The notes below the pieces were generated by a model, which worked only from the letters and a program-made list of their open reading frames with translations, was not told the DNA's origin and searched no databases. Below are positions 1 to 10,137 of a DNA stretch of 64,000 nt, piece by piece (positions within the stretch are counted from its first letter, which is position 1; each line of letters starts with the position of its first letter). The stretch comes from Streptomyces sp. Z26 (GTDB lineage Bacteria; Actinomycetota; Actinomycetes; Streptomycetales; Streptomycetaceae): contig NZ_RCHV01000002.1 in assembly GCF_003665095.1 (NCBI RefSeq), positions 3,222,001 through 3,286,000 of the forward strand, written 5' to 3'. The position numbers and the translations under genes are program-made.

Positions 1-13
1 CGGAATCGGCCAC
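1..13 (-). CDS. gyrB: DNA gyrase subunit B, first codons only (runs off left edge)
   Basis: Read on the minus strand from position 13 the sequence is a GTG start followed by codons for A-D-S, the usual N-terminus (M-A-D-S-G) of Streptomyces GyrB. AAAGGG lies about 8 nt upstream as a possible ribosome binding site. The next gene upstream on this strand is the DUF721/DciA gene, the normal neighbour of gyrB in Streptomyces. Only four codons are visible, so the call rests mainly on synteny. Confidence 0.7.
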
Positions 14-444
14 GAAGCGCCCTTTCTGGCACAGCACAGGCCGTCTCCCGGGCAAAGGGGAAGCGGCTGCGTCGTTCGACATGTTCCGCAACGGGGCGGC
101 TGCCGTCCAGTGTACCGGTGGCGCGGCCATGAATGGGGCTTTGCCGGTACCTGAGTCCGCATGTGCCGTCCTGTGGTGGGCTCAGCCGACTCCCTATATG
201 CGGACCGGGGGCCCAAGAGGCTCACGGCGCCACTCAGCGCTTCCGCCTGTCAACGGTCCGCACCTGTGTGTGTTGCCTCACCCTCACGCGCCCTCGGGGC
301 CGCCCCGCGCACGCCTCCGGGCCGTGCACCAGCACGTACGCCGGTACGGGCGCCAGCGCGAACGCCCACCGGTGCGGGCGCCGTACGCCCGCGCCCGTAC
401 GCCCCTCGCGGGCGGCCCGCCCCGGCCCCCGTACCCGGCGGATG
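14..444. other. gyrB-dciA intergenic region
   Basis: 431 bases without a convincing gene; it should contain the gyrB promoter and leader. On the minus strand a TTGACA hexamer (248-253) and a TATAGG hexamer (193-198) are visible but are about 49 bp apart, too far to form one promoter. The right part, near the end of dciA, holds four CGTACG hexamers. Open frames here lack recognisable protein sequence. Confidence 0.5.
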
Positions 445-1065
445 TCAGCCGTACGTGTCACCCGGACCCGTACTGCCCGGCGCGCGCAACCGCCCGTACC
501 CGCGGGCGGGGGCCTCCGGGCCGCGGACCTTCAGCATGCGGACCGTGCCCTGGCCCAGCTCCTCGTTCAGCCGGGCCACCAACCGCGGCGCCAGCAGGCG
601 CAGTTGCGTCGCCCACGCCGACGAGTCGCAGCGGACCAGCAGGCTCCGCTCCTCCTCGTCGTACCGCTGCGGCTCGCAGTGCTGCGCCACCTCCGGGCCC
701 ACCAGCTCCGGCCAGCGGCCCATCACGCCGCCGACCGCGGCCGGGGCCTCCCAGCCGCGTTCCGTGATCAGCCTGCTCACCGCCGCGCCCAGCGGCAGCG
801 GGTCCCGCCCGTCCCGGCCGGAGCCCGAACGCAGCCCCGTACGGCGCGCCTGCTTCTTCTGCCGCGCCGCGTCGCCGCGCTCGCGCGCCCGCTCCTTCGC
901 CGCGCGGAGCGCGACGCGCGCCAGGTCGACGCCGGACGGCTCGGGCACGGGCGGCTGGGGCGCGGGCGACTCAGGTCCGGACGACTCCGCCGGGCCGCCG
1001 GACGCGGGCGTACCGGACGCGGGCGCTCCGGCGCCGGGCTCCTCGGGACCGCCCGCCTCACTCAT
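445..1065 (-). CDS. dciA: DUF721/DciA-family protein (replicative helicase operator)
   Basis: 206-residue protein of the DUF721 family, which includes DciA, a protein that helps deliver the replicative helicase DnaB in bacteria lacking DnaC/DnaI. The N-terminal ~60 residues are P/G/S/E-rich and probably disordered. The conserved domain follows (about 85-190), with W-P-E-L-V-G, then R-C-D-S-S-A-W-A and a segment ending in L-N-E-E-L-G. The ATG start overlaps the recF stop by 8 nt (ATGAGTGA), so it is probably translationally coupled to recF. Its place between recF and gyrB is the normal Streptomyces arrangement. A role in helicase loading is inferred from the family. Confidence 0.85.
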   Translation of the reverse strand: MSEAGGPEEPGAGAPASGTPASGGPAESSGPESPAPQPPVPEPSGVDLARVALRAAKERARERGDAARQKKQARRTGLRSGSGRDGRDPLPLGAAVSRLITERGWEAPAAVGGVMGRWPELVGPEVAQHCEPQRYDEEERSLLVRCDSSAWATQLRLLAPRLVARLNEELGQGTVRMLKVRGPEAPARGYGRLRAPGSTGPGDTYG

Positions 1066-2215
1066 CGCGGGACACCTCGCCCGCCGCCACCGCGTACCGC
1101 GTGCCCGCCAGCGGCTCCGGCACGTCCGCCGCCACCGCCGCCGTCACCAGCACCTGCTCACCCGCCGCCACCAGCTCCGCCAACCGCTCCCGACGCTGCA
1201 CGTCCAGCTCCGCGAACACGTCGTCCAGGACCAGCACCGGCTCGTTGCCCTCGGCCTTCAGCAGCTCGTACGACGCCAGCCGCAGGGCCAGCGCCAGCGA
1301 CCAGGACTCGCCGTGGCTCGCGTACCCCTTCGCGGGCAACTGCCCCAGCCGCAGCAGCAGATCGTCCCGGTGCGGGCCGACGAGCGTGACGCCCCGCTCC
1401 AGCTCCTGTCCGCGCGCCTCCGCCAGCGCCGCCAGCAGCCGCTCGTACAGCTCCTCGCGCGAACCGGCCTCCACCGGGCAGCGGTACTCCAGCGCCACCG
1501 GCCCGCCGCCGGGCGCCAGCTGCTCGTACGCCTTGTCCGCCAGCGGCTGGAGCGCGGCGACCAGCGCGAAGCGCTGCGCCAGCAACTCCGCGCCCGCGCG
1601 CGCCAGATGCTGGTCCCACACGTCGAGCGTCGCCAGCTCGGCGCCGCCCCCGGCGGAGGCGCCGCCGTCCGCGGCGGCCGCGCGGCGACCCGACCGGCGG
1701 CGGGACGTCGACGCCGAACGCAGCAGCGTGTTCCGCTGCTTGAGCACCCGGTCGTAGTCCGCGCGCACTCCCGCCATGCGCGGCGCGCGCGCCGTCACCA
1801 GCTCGTCGAGGAACCGGCGGCGCTCCCCCGGGTCGCCCTTCACCAGGCTCAGGTCCTCCGGCGCGAACAGCACCGTCCGTACGATCCCCAGCACGTCCCG
1901 CGGCCGCACCTGGGCGGAACGGTTCACCCGCGCCCGGTTCGCCCGCCCCGGGTTCAGCTCCAGCTCGATCAGCTGCTGCCGGTCGCCCTGCCGGACCGTC
2001 GCCCGTACGACCGCGCGCTCCGCGCCCATCCGTACCAGCGGCGCGTCCGAGGAGACGCGGTGGCTGCCGAGCGTCGCGAGATAGCCGACGGCCTCGACGA
2101 GATTGGTCTTCCCCTGGCCGTTCGGGCCCACGAACGTCGTGACGCCCGGCCCGAGCGCGACCTCGGCGCGGGCGTACGACCGGAAGTCGGCCAGTGACAG
2201 ATGCGTGACGTGCAC
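1058..2215 (-). CDS. recF: DNA replication and repair protein RecF
   Basis: 385-residue SMC-like ATPase, the usual length. RecF acts with RecO and RecR at gapped DNA to help RecA displace SSB. The N-terminus is [14 protein letters not shown], followed by a Walker A motif G-P-N-G-Q-G-K-T-N at residues 30-38. Near the C-terminus are the ABC-like signature region (S-L-A-L-A-L-R-L-A) and Walker B ([12 protein letters not shown]). A glycine/alanine/arginine-rich insertion lies around residues 168-195. It sits in the leftward dnaA-dnaN-gnd-recF-dciA-gyrB run and overlaps dciA. Confidence 0.96.
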   Translation of the reverse strand: MHVTHLSLADFRSYARAEVALGPGVTTFVGPNGQGKTNLVEAVGYLATLGSHRVSSDAPLVRMGAERAVVRATVRQGDRQQLIELELNPGRANRARVNRSAQVRPRDVLGIVRTVLFAPEDLSLVKGDPGERRRFLDELVTARAPRMAGVRADYDRVLKQRNTLLRSASTSRRRSGRRAAAADGGASAGGGAELATLDVWDQHLARAGAELLAQRFALVAALQPLADKAYEQLAPGGGPVALEYRCPVEAGSREELYERLLAALAEARGQELERGVTLVGPHRDDLLLRLGQLPAKGYASHGESWSLALALRLASYELLKAEGNEPVLVLDDVFAELDVQRRERLAELVAAGEQVLVTAAVAADVPEPLAGTRYAVAAGEVSRDE

Positions 2216-2300
2216 GGTTGCGCGCTGACCTCCCTGAGGGGCGGCGGCGCCCGTACGCGGCCCGCCGCCTGCTTCTCCGCTGCTTCCCGCTCCGCGGCCG

Positions 2301-3182
2301 CTACTTGCCGGGGCGCTCCACCGCGTGCCCGCCGAACTGGTTCCGCAGGGCGGCGATCATCTTCATCTGCGGCGAGTCCTCCTGCCGCGACGAGAAGCGG
2401 GCGAACAGCGAAGCGGTGATCGCGGGCAGCGGCACCGAGTTGTCGATCGCCGCCTCCACCGTCCAACGGCCCTCGCCGGAGTCCGCCGCGTACCCCCGCA
2501 GCTCCGCCAGGTGCTCGTCGTCGTCCAGCGCCTTCACCGCCAGGTCGAGCAGCCAGGAGCGGATGACCGTGCCCTCCTGCCAGGAGCGGAAGACCTCGCG
2601 CACGTCCGTGACGGAGTCCGCGGCCTCCAGCAGCTCCCAGCCCTCCGCGAAGGCCTGCATCATCGCGTACTCGATGCCGTTGTGGACCATCTTCGCGAAG
2701 TGCCCGGCGCCGACCTTGCCCGCGTGGACCGCGCCGAACTCGCCCTCCGGCTTCAGCGCGTCGAAGACCGGCTGCACCGTGGCGACGTGCTCGGCGTCGC
2801 CGCCGTACATCAGCGCGTAGCCGTTCTCCAGGCCCCAGACGCCGCCCGAGACGCCGCAGTCGACGAAGCCGATGCCCTTGGCCTTCAGCTCCTCGGCGTG
2901 CTTCTCGTCGTCCGTCCAGCGGGAGTTGCCGCCGTCCACGACGATGTCACCCGGCGACAGCAGCTCGGCCAACTCGTCCACGGTCGACTGCGTGGCGGCT
3001 CCGGCGGGGACCATCACCCAGACCACGCGCGGGCCTTCGAGCTTCTCCACCAGCTCCGTGAGGCTGTGGACGTCGGCGAGCGCCGGGTCGCGGTCGTATC
3101 CGACGACGGTGTGGCCCGCGCGGCGGATGCGCTCGCGCATGTTGCCGCCCATCTTGCCCAGGCCGACGAGACCGAGCTCCAT
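2301..3182 (-). CDS. gnd: 6-phosphogluconate dehydrogenase, decarboxylating (short form)
   Basis: 293-residue enzyme that oxidises and decarboxylates 6-phosphogluconate to ribulose 5-phosphate. The N-terminal Rossmann motif is G-L-G-K-M-G-G-N-M (residues 7-15), followed by V-V-D-G-G-N-S-R-W, then [10 protein letters not shown] and the catalytic-lysine region [12 protein letters not shown]. The length fits the ~300-residue bacterial form (often NAD-linked) rather than the ~470-residue form. It is a metabolic gene placed between recF and dnaN, as in other Streptomyces. A good ribosome binding site (GAAGG) precedes the ATG. Cofactor preference cannot be read from the sequence. Confidence 0.93.
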   Translation of the reverse strand: MELGLVGLGKMGGNMRERIRRAGHTVVGYDRDPALADVHSLTELVEKLEGPRVVWVMVPAGAATQSTVDELAELLSPGDIVVDGGNSRWTDDEKHAEELKAKGIGFVDCGVSGGVWGLENGYALMYGGDAEHVATVQPVFDALKPEGEFGAVHAGKVGAGHFAKMVHNGIEYAMMQAFAEGWELLEAADSVTDVREVFRSWQEGTVIRSWLLDLAVKALDDDEHLAELRGYAADSGEGRWTVEAAIDNSVPLPAITASLFARFSSRQEDSPQMKMIAALRNQFGGHAVERPGK

Positions 3183-3356
3183 TGTGGCGCCTTCCTTCGG
3201 TGCTGCTGCATGGCTTCACTGGCTGGCTACGAGCGTACGCCCGGGGCCGCGCGCACACCTGTGGGCCCGGCCGCTCAGCCGTACGCACCGACCGGCCGCC
3301 GAACCCGTCCCGGCGGCGCGGGTGATGGGCGTCCCGGGGGACGGCCCGCGTGGCGG

Positions 3357-4487
3357 CTAACCGCTCAACCGCACCGGCATGATCAGGTACTTGTACGCGT
3401 CGTCCGCCTCGACGTCCTTCGCGGGCCGGCCGGTGAGCAGCGCGGGCTTCGTCGACGTGGTGAAGGAGAGCTGGGCCACCGGCGAGTCGATCGCGCTCAG
3501 GCCCTCCAGCAGGAAGCCGGGGTTGAAGGCGATCGACACGTCGTCGCCCTCCAACTCCGCGTCCACGCGCTCCACAGCCTGTGCGTCGTCGCTCGAACCG
3601 GCCTCCAGGGTCAGCACGCCCTGCTCGAAGCTCAGCCGGACCGGGGTGTTCCGCTCGGCCACCAGCGCGACGCGCTTCACCGCCTCGACGAACGGCGCCG
3701 TCTCGATCACCGCGACGGAGTTGAACTCCGTGGGGAACAGCGTGCGGTACTTCGGCAGGTCCCCTTCGAGCAGCCGCGTCGTCGTACGCCGCCCGGCGCC
3801 CTCGAAACCGATCAGGCCCTCGCCGGCACCCGCGCCCGACAGCGCCAGCGAGACGCTCTCGCCGCTGCTCAGCGACTTGGCCGTGTCCAGCAGCGTCTTG
3901 GCGGGCACCAGCGCCACCGACGAGGTGTCCGGGGTCTCCGGCTTCCACAGGAACTCGCGGACCGCGAAGCGGTAGCGGTCGGTGGAGGCGAGGGTGACGG
4001 TGTCGCCCTCGATCTCGATCCGTACACCCGTGAGCACCGGCAGGGTGTCGTCGCGTCCGGCGGCGATGGCGACCTGGCTGACGGCGGCGGCGAACACCTC
4101 GCCGGGCACCGTGCCGGTCGCGGTCGGCATCTCCGGCAGCGCCGGATACTCCTCCACAGGCAGTGTGTGGAGGGTGAACCGCGACGAGCCGCAGACCACC
4201 GTGGCGCGGACGCCGTCGGTGGAGATCTCCACCGGGCGGTTCGGCAGGGAGCGGCAGATGTCGGCGAGCAGCCGACCGGACACGAGGACCGTGCCGTCCT
4301 CCTCGACCTCGGCCTCGACCGAGACGCGTGACGAGACCTCGTAGTCGAAGCCCGACAGGCTCAGTGCGCCTTCCTCCGCCTTCAGCAGCAGCCCCGCCAG
4401 GACCGGCACCGGTGGACGAGCGGGGAGGCTCTTGGCGGTCCACGCCACTGCCTCAGCGAGTACGTCGCGCTCTACCCGGATCTTCAC
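3357..4487 (-). CDS. dnaN: DNA polymerase III beta sliding clamp
   Basis: 376-residue processivity clamp that encircles DNA and tethers the polymerase. The open frame extends further upstream, but the GTG at 4487 is chosen because it gives the expected N-terminus (V-K-I-R-V-E-R-D-V-L-A-E-A-V) and has AGGAGG just upstream. Three repeated clamp domains fill the protein. The end reads A-Y-K-Y-L-I-M-P-V-R-L-S-G, matching the conserved C-terminal M-P-(V/M)-R-L of DnaN. oriC and dnaA lie immediately upstream. Confidence 0.97.
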   Translation of the reverse strand: MKIRVERDVLAEAVAWTAKSLPARPPVPVLAGLLLKAEEGALSLSGFDYEVSSRVSVEAEVEEDGTVLVSGRLLADICRSLPNRPVEISTDGVRATVVCGSSRFTLHTLPVEEYPALPEMPTATGTVPGEVFAAAVSQVAIAAGRDDTLPVLTGVRIEIEGDTVTLASTDRYRFAVREFLWKPETPDTSSVALVPAKTLLDTAKSLSSGESVSLALSGAGAGEGLIGFEGAGRRTTTRLLEGDLPKYRTLFPTEFNSVAVIETAPFVEAVKRVALVAERNTPVRLSFEQGVLTLEAGSSDDAQAVERVDAELEGDDVSIAFNPGFLLEGLSAIDSPVAQLSFTTSTKPALLTGRPAKDVEADDAYKYLIMPVRLSG

Positions 4488-5457
4488 CTTCAGCCGCCTC
4501 CTGCTCTTGCTGCTGGCCTCTTGCCGGGGTCCAGTCTGACGCACCGCACTGACAGCCGGGAGCCATGAGGGTCAAGTCGGTGCCGGGTGGGTACGACGGC
4601 CCGAGGTCGAGTTGTGCACAGCACCCACTTCGATTCGTTTCCCGGGCTGACTCTAGGTGGTCGTAGTAGTAGGGCTTGTGGAAACCGTGGATAACTCCCT
4701 TTTCCCTGGTCAGCCTCCAGATTTTGTCCACCGCGCCCTGTGGGCGGACCGGTGGACGGACAGCGGTTCCTGTGGACGCCGGAAAGTTCTGCACATGCCG
4801 TGCACAGCTCCGGGTGACTTGCCCACAGCCCCACCCACAGGTTTCGAGGACTTCCCCACAGGGCATCAGGCGGGGTCCCTGTGACCTGATTCACCCGGAC
4901 GGATGAGAAGCCGTGCCGCGTTGCCGAACAGTGGACAGGGCTGTGGAGAAGCTGGGGACAACCCCATGTTTGCTGTGGGCGGCCGGTGGACAACATCTTG
5001 GGCCGCCTGTGCACGACCGATCCGTCCACAGCCTGTGGAAAGTCTTCGCCCACAAATCCCCAGCCGTCTGACCTCCCAAGATCCTCTCGCAGCGGACGCG
5101 CCTGTGGAGGGTTTCTGGACAACTCGCCGGTCCCCAGGGTGTGGACGCCGCTTCCGGCGATTTCCTGTGGACTTCGGGGCCCGTGAGCAGGCGATTCGAA
5201 CAACGCGAAGCGCCCCCGTCCGGCATGACGGGGGCGCGGGAGGGCCGCGGGCGGGCGGCGGACGGCGTACGGGAGACGTACGGAGGCAGGCGTACGGCAC
5301 GAGTCGTACGCGGGGAGGGGACGGCGCCGTACGCGTGCCGGTGCGGCGGGCGCGTACCGCGAGAGGGAGCACGGCGAGGCAGGCACGGGACATACGCGGA
5401 GACATACGCGGCATCGCGCCGCCCGGGGACGTCCGCCGCAGCCGTACGCCGTACGCG
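4488..5457. other. oriC: Chromosomal replication origin, oriC
   Basis: 970 bases between dnaN and dnaA filled with DnaA-box-like 9-mers in both orientations (Streptomyces consensus about TTGTCCACA). Boxes are seen at 4612-4620, 4677-4685, 4686-4694, 4724-4732, 4751-4759, 4771-4779, 4819-4827, 4852-4860, 4930-4938, 4942-4950, 4985-4993, 5022-5030, 5034-5042, 5046-5054, 5104-5112, 5114-5122, 5140-5148 and 5166-5174. Several are closely paired, such as 4677/4686 and 5022/5034. The number agrees with the roughly 19 boxes known for Streptomyces origins. There is no long AT-rich 13-mer array; the least GC-rich stretch is about 4655-4725. From 5240 to 5457 the sequence changes to a CGTACG-rich tract without DnaA boxes. 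Confidence 0.95.
5210..5237. terminator. Hairpin between oriC and the dnaA 3' end
   Basis: Perfect 11-bp inverted repeat GCGCCCCCGTC / GACGGGGGCGC with a 6-nt loop. It is placed to end dnaA transcription (leftward) before it enters oriC, about 220 nt after the dnaA stop. There is no U-tract, as is common in Streptomyces terminators. Confidence 0.7.
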
Positions 5458-7272
5458 TCAGGCGTTCTTGATGCGGTTGGTCAGCTCCGTGACCTGGTTG
5501 TAGATGGACCGCCGCTCCGCCATCAGCGCGCGGATCTTGCGGTCGGCGTGCATCACCGTCGTGTGGTCGCGGCCGCCGAACTGCGCGCCGATCTTCGGCA
5601 GCGACAGGTCCGTCAGCTCCCGGCACAGGTACATCGCGATCTGCCGCGCCGTCACCAGCACCCGGCTGCGCGAGGAACCGCACAGGTCGTCCACGGAGAG
5701 CCCGAAGTAGTCGGCGGTGGCGGCCATGATGTCCGACGCCGTGATCTCCGGGGACGCGTCCTCGCCGCCGGGGATCAGGTCCTTCAGCACGATCTCGGTG
5801 AGACCGAGGTCCACCGGCTGCCGGTTGAGACTCGCGAACGCCGTGACGCGGATGAGCGCGCCCTCCAGCTCCCGGATGTTGCGGGAGATGCGCGAGGCGA
5901 TGAACTCCAGCACCTCCGGCGGCGCGTTCAGCTGCTCCTGCACCGCCTTCTTCCGGAGGATCGCGATCCGGGTCTCCAGCTCCGGCGGCTGGACGTCCGT
6001 GATGAGACCCCACTCGAAACGGTTGCGCAGCCGGTCCTCCAGCGTCACCAGCTGCTTCGGCGGCCGGTCGGAGGAGAGCACGATCTGTTTGTTCGCGTTG
6101 TGCAGGGTGTTGAAGGTGTGGAAGAACTCCTCCTGCGTCGACTCCTTGCTCGCCAGGAACTGGATGTCGTCGACGAGCAGGATGTCCATGTCGCGGTAGC
6201 GCTTGCGGAACGCGTCCGCCTTGCCGTCGCGGATGGAGTTGATGAACTCGTTCGTGAACTCCTCGGAGCTCACGTACCGCACCCGGGTCCCCGGGTAGAG
6301 GCTGCGGGCGTAGTGCCCGATCGCGTGCAGCAGGTGCGTCTTGCCGAGCCCCGACTCCCCGTAGATGAACAGCGGGTTGTACGCCTTCGCGGGCGCCTCC
6401 GCGACGGCCACCGCGGCGGCGTGCGCGAAGCGGTTGGAGGCGCCGATGACGAAGGTGTCGAAGAGGTACTTCGGGTTGAGCCGCGCCGTCGGCTCCCCCG
6501 GCCCGGTCGCCGGCGCGGGCTGCGCGGCCAGCGGGCCGGGCGCGCCGGAGGGCGCGGGCAGCTGGCTCGGCCCGTCGTAGCGCGGCGCGGGCGGCTGGCC
6601 CTGGCGCGGGAGGTGGATCTGCGGCTGCGGGTGCGGCGCGTGCTGCGATCCGTACTGGTCGTACGGGGAGTGCTGCGGCGCGTGCTGCCCCTGCTGGTCG
6701 TAGTGCGGCGGGTCGTACCGCTGCTGCTCGTACTGCTGGTGCTGCGGCGGCCCCGGGTACGGGTCGTGGCGCTGCTGGTGCTGCCAGGACTCCGGCTGCT
6801 GCTGGTGCTGCTGGTGGTGGTGCGGCGGGCCGCCCTGCTGGGTGGCGGGCGGCTGCGCGTAGCTCTGGTACGCGGAACGGGGGTTGGGCAGCTCCGGCGT
6901 GTCGTAGCCGCGCTCACGCTGCGGCGGGCCGGAGCCCGCGGGCGACCCGTTCTGCGGGGCCGACGGCGGGGCGGCGGCGGGCGTGGGCGCCGGGGCGGCG
7001 GGGCCGGTGACGGTGATCGCGAGCCGGATCGACTGCTGGCACTCGCGGCTCAGCGCGTCGCTGATCATCGGCGCGAGGCGGCCCTCCAGGACGCCCTTCG
7101 CGTACTCGTTGGGCACCCCGAGCAGCGCCGTGCCCGAGACGAGCACGAGCGGCTGGCAGTCCTTGAGCCACCGCTGGTCCTTCGCCTCGATGCCCTGCCC
7201 GTCGGTGAGGAGCTGTTCCAGTACGCGTGGCCAGACCGCGGCGAGGTCTGCGGGTAGATCGGCCACGGGCAC
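5458..7272 (-). CDS. dnaA: Chromosomal replication initiator protein DnaA
   Basis: 604-residue AAA+ initiator that binds DnaA boxes and opens oriC. Domain I is N-terminal ([15 protein letters not shown]). Domain II is a long linker of roughly 190 residues, very rich in Q, P, H, Y and G, typical of Streptomyces DnaA. Domain III has Walker [10 protein letters not shown] (about residues 303-311) and Walker B L-L-V-D-D-I-Q-F. Domain IV ends with the DnaA signature [11 protein letters not shown]. Two in-frame GTG starts exist (7272 and 7266); the second gives the more usual V-A-D-L-P start and is better spaced from GAGAGAG, so the protein may be 602 residues. Confidence 0.97.
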   Translation of the reverse strand: MPVADLPADLAAVWPRVLEQLLTDGQGIEAKDQRWLKDCQPLVLVSGTALLGVPNEYAKGVLEGRLAPMISDALSRECQQSIRLAITVTGPAAPAPTPAAAPPSAPQNGSPAGSGPPQRERGYDTPELPNPRSAYQSYAQPPATQQGGPPHHHQQHQQQPESWQHQQRHDPYPGPPQHQQYEQQRYDPPHYDQQGQHAPQHSPYDQYGSQHAPHPQPQIHLPRQGQPPAPRYDGPSQLPAPSGAPGPLAAQPAPATGPGEPTARLNPKYLFDTFVIGASNRFAHAAAVAVAEAPAKAYNPLFIYGESGLGKTHLLHAIGHYARSLYPGTRVRYVSSEEFTNEFINSIRDGKADAFRKRYRDMDILLVDDIQFLASKESTQEEFFHTFNTLHNANKQIVLSSDRPPKQLVTLEDRLRNRFEWGLITDVQPPELETRIAILRKKAVQEQLNAPPEVLEFIASRISRNIRELEGALIRVTAFASLNRQPVDLGLTEIVLKDLIPGGEDASPEITASDIMAATADYFGLSVDDLCGSSRSRVLVTARQIAMYLCRELTDLSLPKIGAQFGGRDHTTVMHADRKIRALMAERRSIYNQVTELTNRIKNA

Positions 7273-7369
7273 GCTCTCTCATCTCGCTGGGCGGGGCTCA
7301 CTCTGGGAGGCGACGAGTCCCGCGAATGTGTGATTCTCGGGACGCTCGGGAAGGAACGGGGGTTGAGCC

Positions 7370-7424
7370 ACGGTAATCAGGGCTGGGTGCACCGTACAAG
7401 TCGTTGTCCACAGGCTGTGCACGA
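7370..7424 (-). promoter_or_regulatory. dnaA promoter with DnaA boxes
   Basis: On the minus strand the -35 hexamer TTGTAC (7394-7399) and the -10 hexamer TACCGT (7370-7375) are 18 bp apart. Directly upstream is a perfect DnaA box TTGTCCACA (7404-7412) and a second, weaker one TGTGCACGA (7416-7424). This arrangement suggests autoregulation by DnaA, which is known for Streptomyces dnaA; here it is inferred from the sites. Confidence 0.75.
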
Positions 7425-7454
7425 CTGGCCCGATGAGGCCCCCCACGGGCTCGT

Positions 7455-7484
7455 TTGACCGGATGGCGCAGCCGCGCGTACCGT
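7455..7484 (+). promoter_or_regulatory. rpmH promoter
   Basis: -35 TTGACC (7455-7460) and -10 TACCGT (7479-7484) separated by 18 bp, facing rightwards into rpmH. The -10 is identical to that of the divergent dnaA promoter. The whole dnaA-rpmH gap (7273-7649) otherwise contains no gene. Confidence 0.7.
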
Positions 7485-7649
7485 ATCGAGGTCGAGTTGT
7501 CGACGGCTGCTGCCGCCTGCCTCCGATGGGCAAGTTCACGCGGTGCACACTCGGGCGTTGCGAGCTTCTCGTGGGCGCACGGTGACAGCCGGTCGACGCT
7601 CCCCCACGCCCCGTCTCGACCGAGACTCAAGCTTTCCTGGAGCCCCCGA

Positions 7650-7787
7650 GTGAGCAAGCGCACTTTCCAGCCGAACAACCGTCGCCGCGCCAAGACCCAC
7701 GGCTTCCGTCTGCGCATGCGCACCCGTGCCGGTCGTGCGATCGTCGCGAACCGGCGCAGCAAGGGCCGTGCCCGTCTGTCGGCCTGA
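7650..7787 (+). CDS. rpmH: 50S ribosomal protein L34
   Basis: 45-residue basic protein of the large ribosomal subunit. The start [18 protein letters not shown] and the R-R-x-K-G-R-x-R-L-S-A end are the family pattern. It begins with GTG and is the first gene of the rightward rpmH-rnpA-yidD-yidC-jag-rsmG run, with a promoter upstream. Confidence 0.97.
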   Translation: MSKRTFQPNNRRRAKTHGFRLRMRTRAGRAIVANRRSKGRARLSA

Positions 7788-7811
7788 GCAGCCTGACCAC
7801 AGGTCCATGAC

Positions 7812-8177
7812 GTGCTGCCTACCGAGCACCGGCTGAGGCGGCGCGAGGACTTCGCGACCGCGGTACGGCGAGGCCGCAAGGCCGGTCGTCCGCTGCTCGT
7901 CGTCCACCTGTTTCGTCGTACGGACCCGCACGAGCCGGGGGAGGTCCCTCCCCCGACGCGTGCGGGTTTCGTCGTGAGCAAGGCCGTCGGCGGGGCGACC
8001 GTGCGCAACCTCGTGAAGCGCCGCCTGAGGCACCTCATACGCGACCGGCTCGCTTCACTTCCTACGGGTAGCCTGGTGGTCGTACGGGCGCTGCCCGGTG
8101 CGGGCACCGCGGACCACGCGGAGTTGGCCCGCGACCTGGACACCGCGTTGCAGCGGTTGCTGGGGAGGGCACCGTGA
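7812..8177 (+). CDS. rnpA: Ribonuclease P protein component
   Basis: 121-residue basic protein that binds the RNase P RNA and helps remove the 5' leader of pre-tRNAs. It begins [13 protein letters not shown]. The conserved RNA-binding helix is seen as [15 protein letters not shown], with the family R-N-R signature here R-N-L. It starts with GTG 24 nt after rpmH, and its stop overlaps the yidD start by 4 nt (GTGA). Confidence 0.95.
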   Translation: MLPTEHRLRRREDFATAVRRGRKAGRPLLVVHLFRRTDPHEPGEVPPPTRAGFVVSKAVGGATVRNLVKRRLRHLIRDRLASLPTGSLVVVRALPGAGTADHAELARDLDTALQRLLGRAP

Positions 8178-8464
8178 AATACCCGCTGCTCTGGTTGATC
8201 AAGATCTACCAGTGGACCATCAGCCCGATGCTGGGGCCGGTCTGCCGGTACTACCCGTCGTGCTCCCACTACGGATACGGGGCGATCGACCGGCACGGCG
8301 CGGTCAAGGGGACGGTGCTCACCGCCTGGCGCATCCTGCGCTGCAACCCGTGGTCGGCCGGTGGCGTCGACCACGTCCCCGCCCGGAAGCGTCCGGTGTG
8401 GCACCAGAGGCTTCGTGGCCGCTGGCAGCAGCACCGGACCCAGTCCCACGCCCAAGGAGTCTGA
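8174..8464 (+). CDS. yidD: Membrane protein insertion efficiency factor YidD
   Basis: 96-residue protein with one amphipathic N-terminal segment ([11 protein letters not shown]). The family cysteine core is [10 protein letters not shown], and [10 protein letters not shown] follows. YidD assists YidC-dependent insertion at the membrane. It overlaps rnpA by 4 nt and is followed after 3 nt by yidC, so all three are probably one transcript. The last ~20 residues are a basic tail. Confidence 0.94.
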   Translation: MKYPLLWLIKIYQWTISPMLGPVCRYYPSCSHYGYGAIDRHGAVKGTVLTAWRILRCNPWSAGGVDHVPARKRPVWHQRLRGRWQQHRTQSHAQGV

Positions 8465-8467
8465 TTC

Positions 8468-9622
8468 GTGGACACGATCCTCGGTCCTCTCTATACCGCT
8501 GTTTCCTGGATCATCGTCCAGTTCCACAAGCTGTACAGCCTTGCGTTCGACGAGGACAGCGGTTGGGCCTGGGGTCTGTCCATCGTCTCGCTGGTGATCC
8601 TGATCCGTATCTGCCTGATCCCGCTCTTCGTGAAGCAGATCAAGTCGACGCGGAACATGCAGGCGCTCCAGCCGCGGATGAAGGCGATCCAGGAGCGCTA
8701 CAAGAGCGACAAGCAGCGCCAGTCCGAAGAGATGATGAAGCTCTACAAGGAGACGGGCACCAACCCGCTCTCCAGCTGCCTGCCGATCCTGGCGCAGTCG
8801 CCGTTCTTCATCGCGCTCTACCAGGTGCTCAACAAGATCGCCGGCAACCACCCGGTCGGCGTGCTCGACGCGGAGCAGGTGGACAGCGCCCGTAACGCGC
8901 ACGTCTTCGGCGCCCCGATCGCCGCGAAGTTCATGGACGGCGCCGAGAAGGTCGAGTCGCTGTCGGCCACGCTGGTCGACGTCCGCGTCGTCACCGTCGT
9001 CATGATCCTGCTGATGTCGGCGTCGCAGTTCTACACGCAGCGCCAGCTGATGACGAAGAACGTCGACCTGACGGTCAAGACGCCGTTCATGCAGCAGCAG
9101 AAGATGCTGATGTACGTCTTCCCCATCATGTTCGCCGTCTTCGGCATCAACTTCCCCGTCGGTGTCCTCGTCTACTGGCTGACCACCAACGTGTGGACGC
9201 TCGGGCAGCAGATGTTCGTCATCAAGCGGAACCCGACACCGGGCAGCCTCGCGTTCCAGCAGCGCCAGGAGAAGCTGCGCGCCCAGGGCAAGATCAAGGA
9301 AGACCCCGAAGAGGTCCAGGCGAAGAAGGCCGTCGAGGAAGCGCGCGCCAAGCGGACCCAGCCGAAGCGGCAGACCAAGGCGAAGCGGCAGACCACCGTC
9401 GCCGGTGGCACCGCGGCGGCCGAGCGGAAGCCGGACCTGGAGAAGCAGCCGCAGGCGTCGGCGGGGGCCAAGCAGACCGCCGCGTCGAAGGCGGAGGTGC
9501 GGAAGCCGGCGACCACGCAGAAGGCCGCCGCCCAGGGCCAGGGCAAGTCCGCCTCAGGCCAGAAGAAGCCGCACGGCCAGCAGGGCAAGAAGAAGCCGCA
9601 GTCCGCCAAGTCCAAGAAGTAA
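8468..9622 (+). CDS. yidC: Membrane protein insertase YidC/Oxa1
   Basis: 384-residue polytopic insertase for inner-membrane proteins. Hydrophobic segments are near residues 3-25, 33-56, 112-135, 172-195 and 210-240. The family segment around [19 protein letters not shown] is present. It lacks the large periplasmic domain of proteobacterial YidC, as expected in Gram-positives. After the last membrane segment there is a cytoplasmic tail of about 120 residues rich in K, A and Q, likely to contact the ribosome. The start is GTG. Confidence 0.96.
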   Translation: MDTILGPLYTAVSWIIVQFHKLYSLAFDEDSGWAWGLSIVSLVILIRICLIPLFVKQIKSTRNMQALQPRMKAIQERYKSDKQRQSEEMMKLYKETGTNPLSSCLPILAQSPFFIALYQVLNKIAGNHPVGVLDAEQVDSARNAHVFGAPIAAKFMDGAEKVESLSATLVDVRVVTVVMILLMSASQFYTQRQLMTKNVDLTVKTPFMQQQKMLMYVFPIMFAVFGINFPVGVLVYWLTTNVWTLGQQMFVIKRNPTPGSLAFQQRQEKLRAQGKIKEDPEEVQAKKAVEEARAKRTQPKRQTKAKRQTTVAGGTAAAERKPDLEKQPQASAGAKQTAASKAEVRKPATTQKAAAQGQGKSASGQKKPHGQQGKKKPQSAKSKK

Positions 9623-9636
9623 GAAGGAGTCCATCA

Positions 9637-10137
9637 GTGACGGAGACGACCTCCGCAGAGGGCACCGACACCCTGTCCCGGCTGGAGCAGGAGGGGGAGA
9701 TCGCGGCCGACTACCTCGAGGGACTCCTCGACATCGCCGACCTCGACGGTGACATCGACATGGACGTCGAGGCGGACCGGGCCGCGGTGTCGATCATCAG
9801 TGACGGCTCCGGGCGCGACCTCCAGAAGCTGGTCGGCCGGGAGGGCGAGGTCCTGGAGGCGCTCCAGGAGCTGACGCGGCTGGCGGTCCACCGGGAGACC
9901 GGTGAGCGGAGCCGCCTGATGCTGGACGTCGCGGGCTTCCGCGCGCGGAAGCGCGAGGAGCTGACGGAGCTGGGTACGAAGGCGGCCGAGGAGGCGAAGG
10001 GCAACGGCGAGCCGGTGAAGCTGCGCCCGATGACGCCGTTCGAGCGCAAGGTCGTGCACGACGCCGTCGCCGAGGCCGGACTGCGCAGCGAGTCCGAGGG
10101 CGAGGAGCCGGAACGCTGCGTGGTAGTGCTTCCGTGA
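9637..10137 (+). CDS. jag: Jag/KhpB RNA-binding protein (KH-II and R3H domains)
   Basis: 166-residue protein starting at GTG 9637 with AGAAGGAG upstream. The N-terminal half is acidic. The KH-like segment follows (I-I-S-D-G-S-G-R-D-L-Q-K-L-V-G-R-E-G-E-V-L), then an R3H-type region (R-P-M-T-P-F-E-R-K-V-V-H-D-A-V). Members bind RNA and sit beside yidC in Gram-positive bacteria (SpoIIIJ-associated protein). It follows yidC by 14 nt and overlaps rsmG by 4 nt. Confidence 0.92.
   Translation: MTETTSAEGTDTLSRLEQEGEIAADYLEGLLDIADLDGDIDMDVEADRAAVSIISDGSGRDLQKLVGREGEVLEALQELTRLAVHRETGERSRLMLDVAGFRARKREELTELGTKAAEEAKGNGEPVKLRPMTPFERKVVHDAVAEAGLRSESEGEEPERCVVVLP

Noticed and set aside
2325..4331. 668-codon plus-strand open frame over gnd and dnaN
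   Set aside because: It is antisense to two well-supported genes, has no recognisable protein sequence, and follows from the high GC content, which makes stop codons rare.
4655..4725. AT-rich 13-mer unwinding repeats in oriC
   Set aside because: The stretch is only moderately AT-rich and shows no repeated 13-mer; high-GC Streptomyces origins lack the E. coli arrangement.
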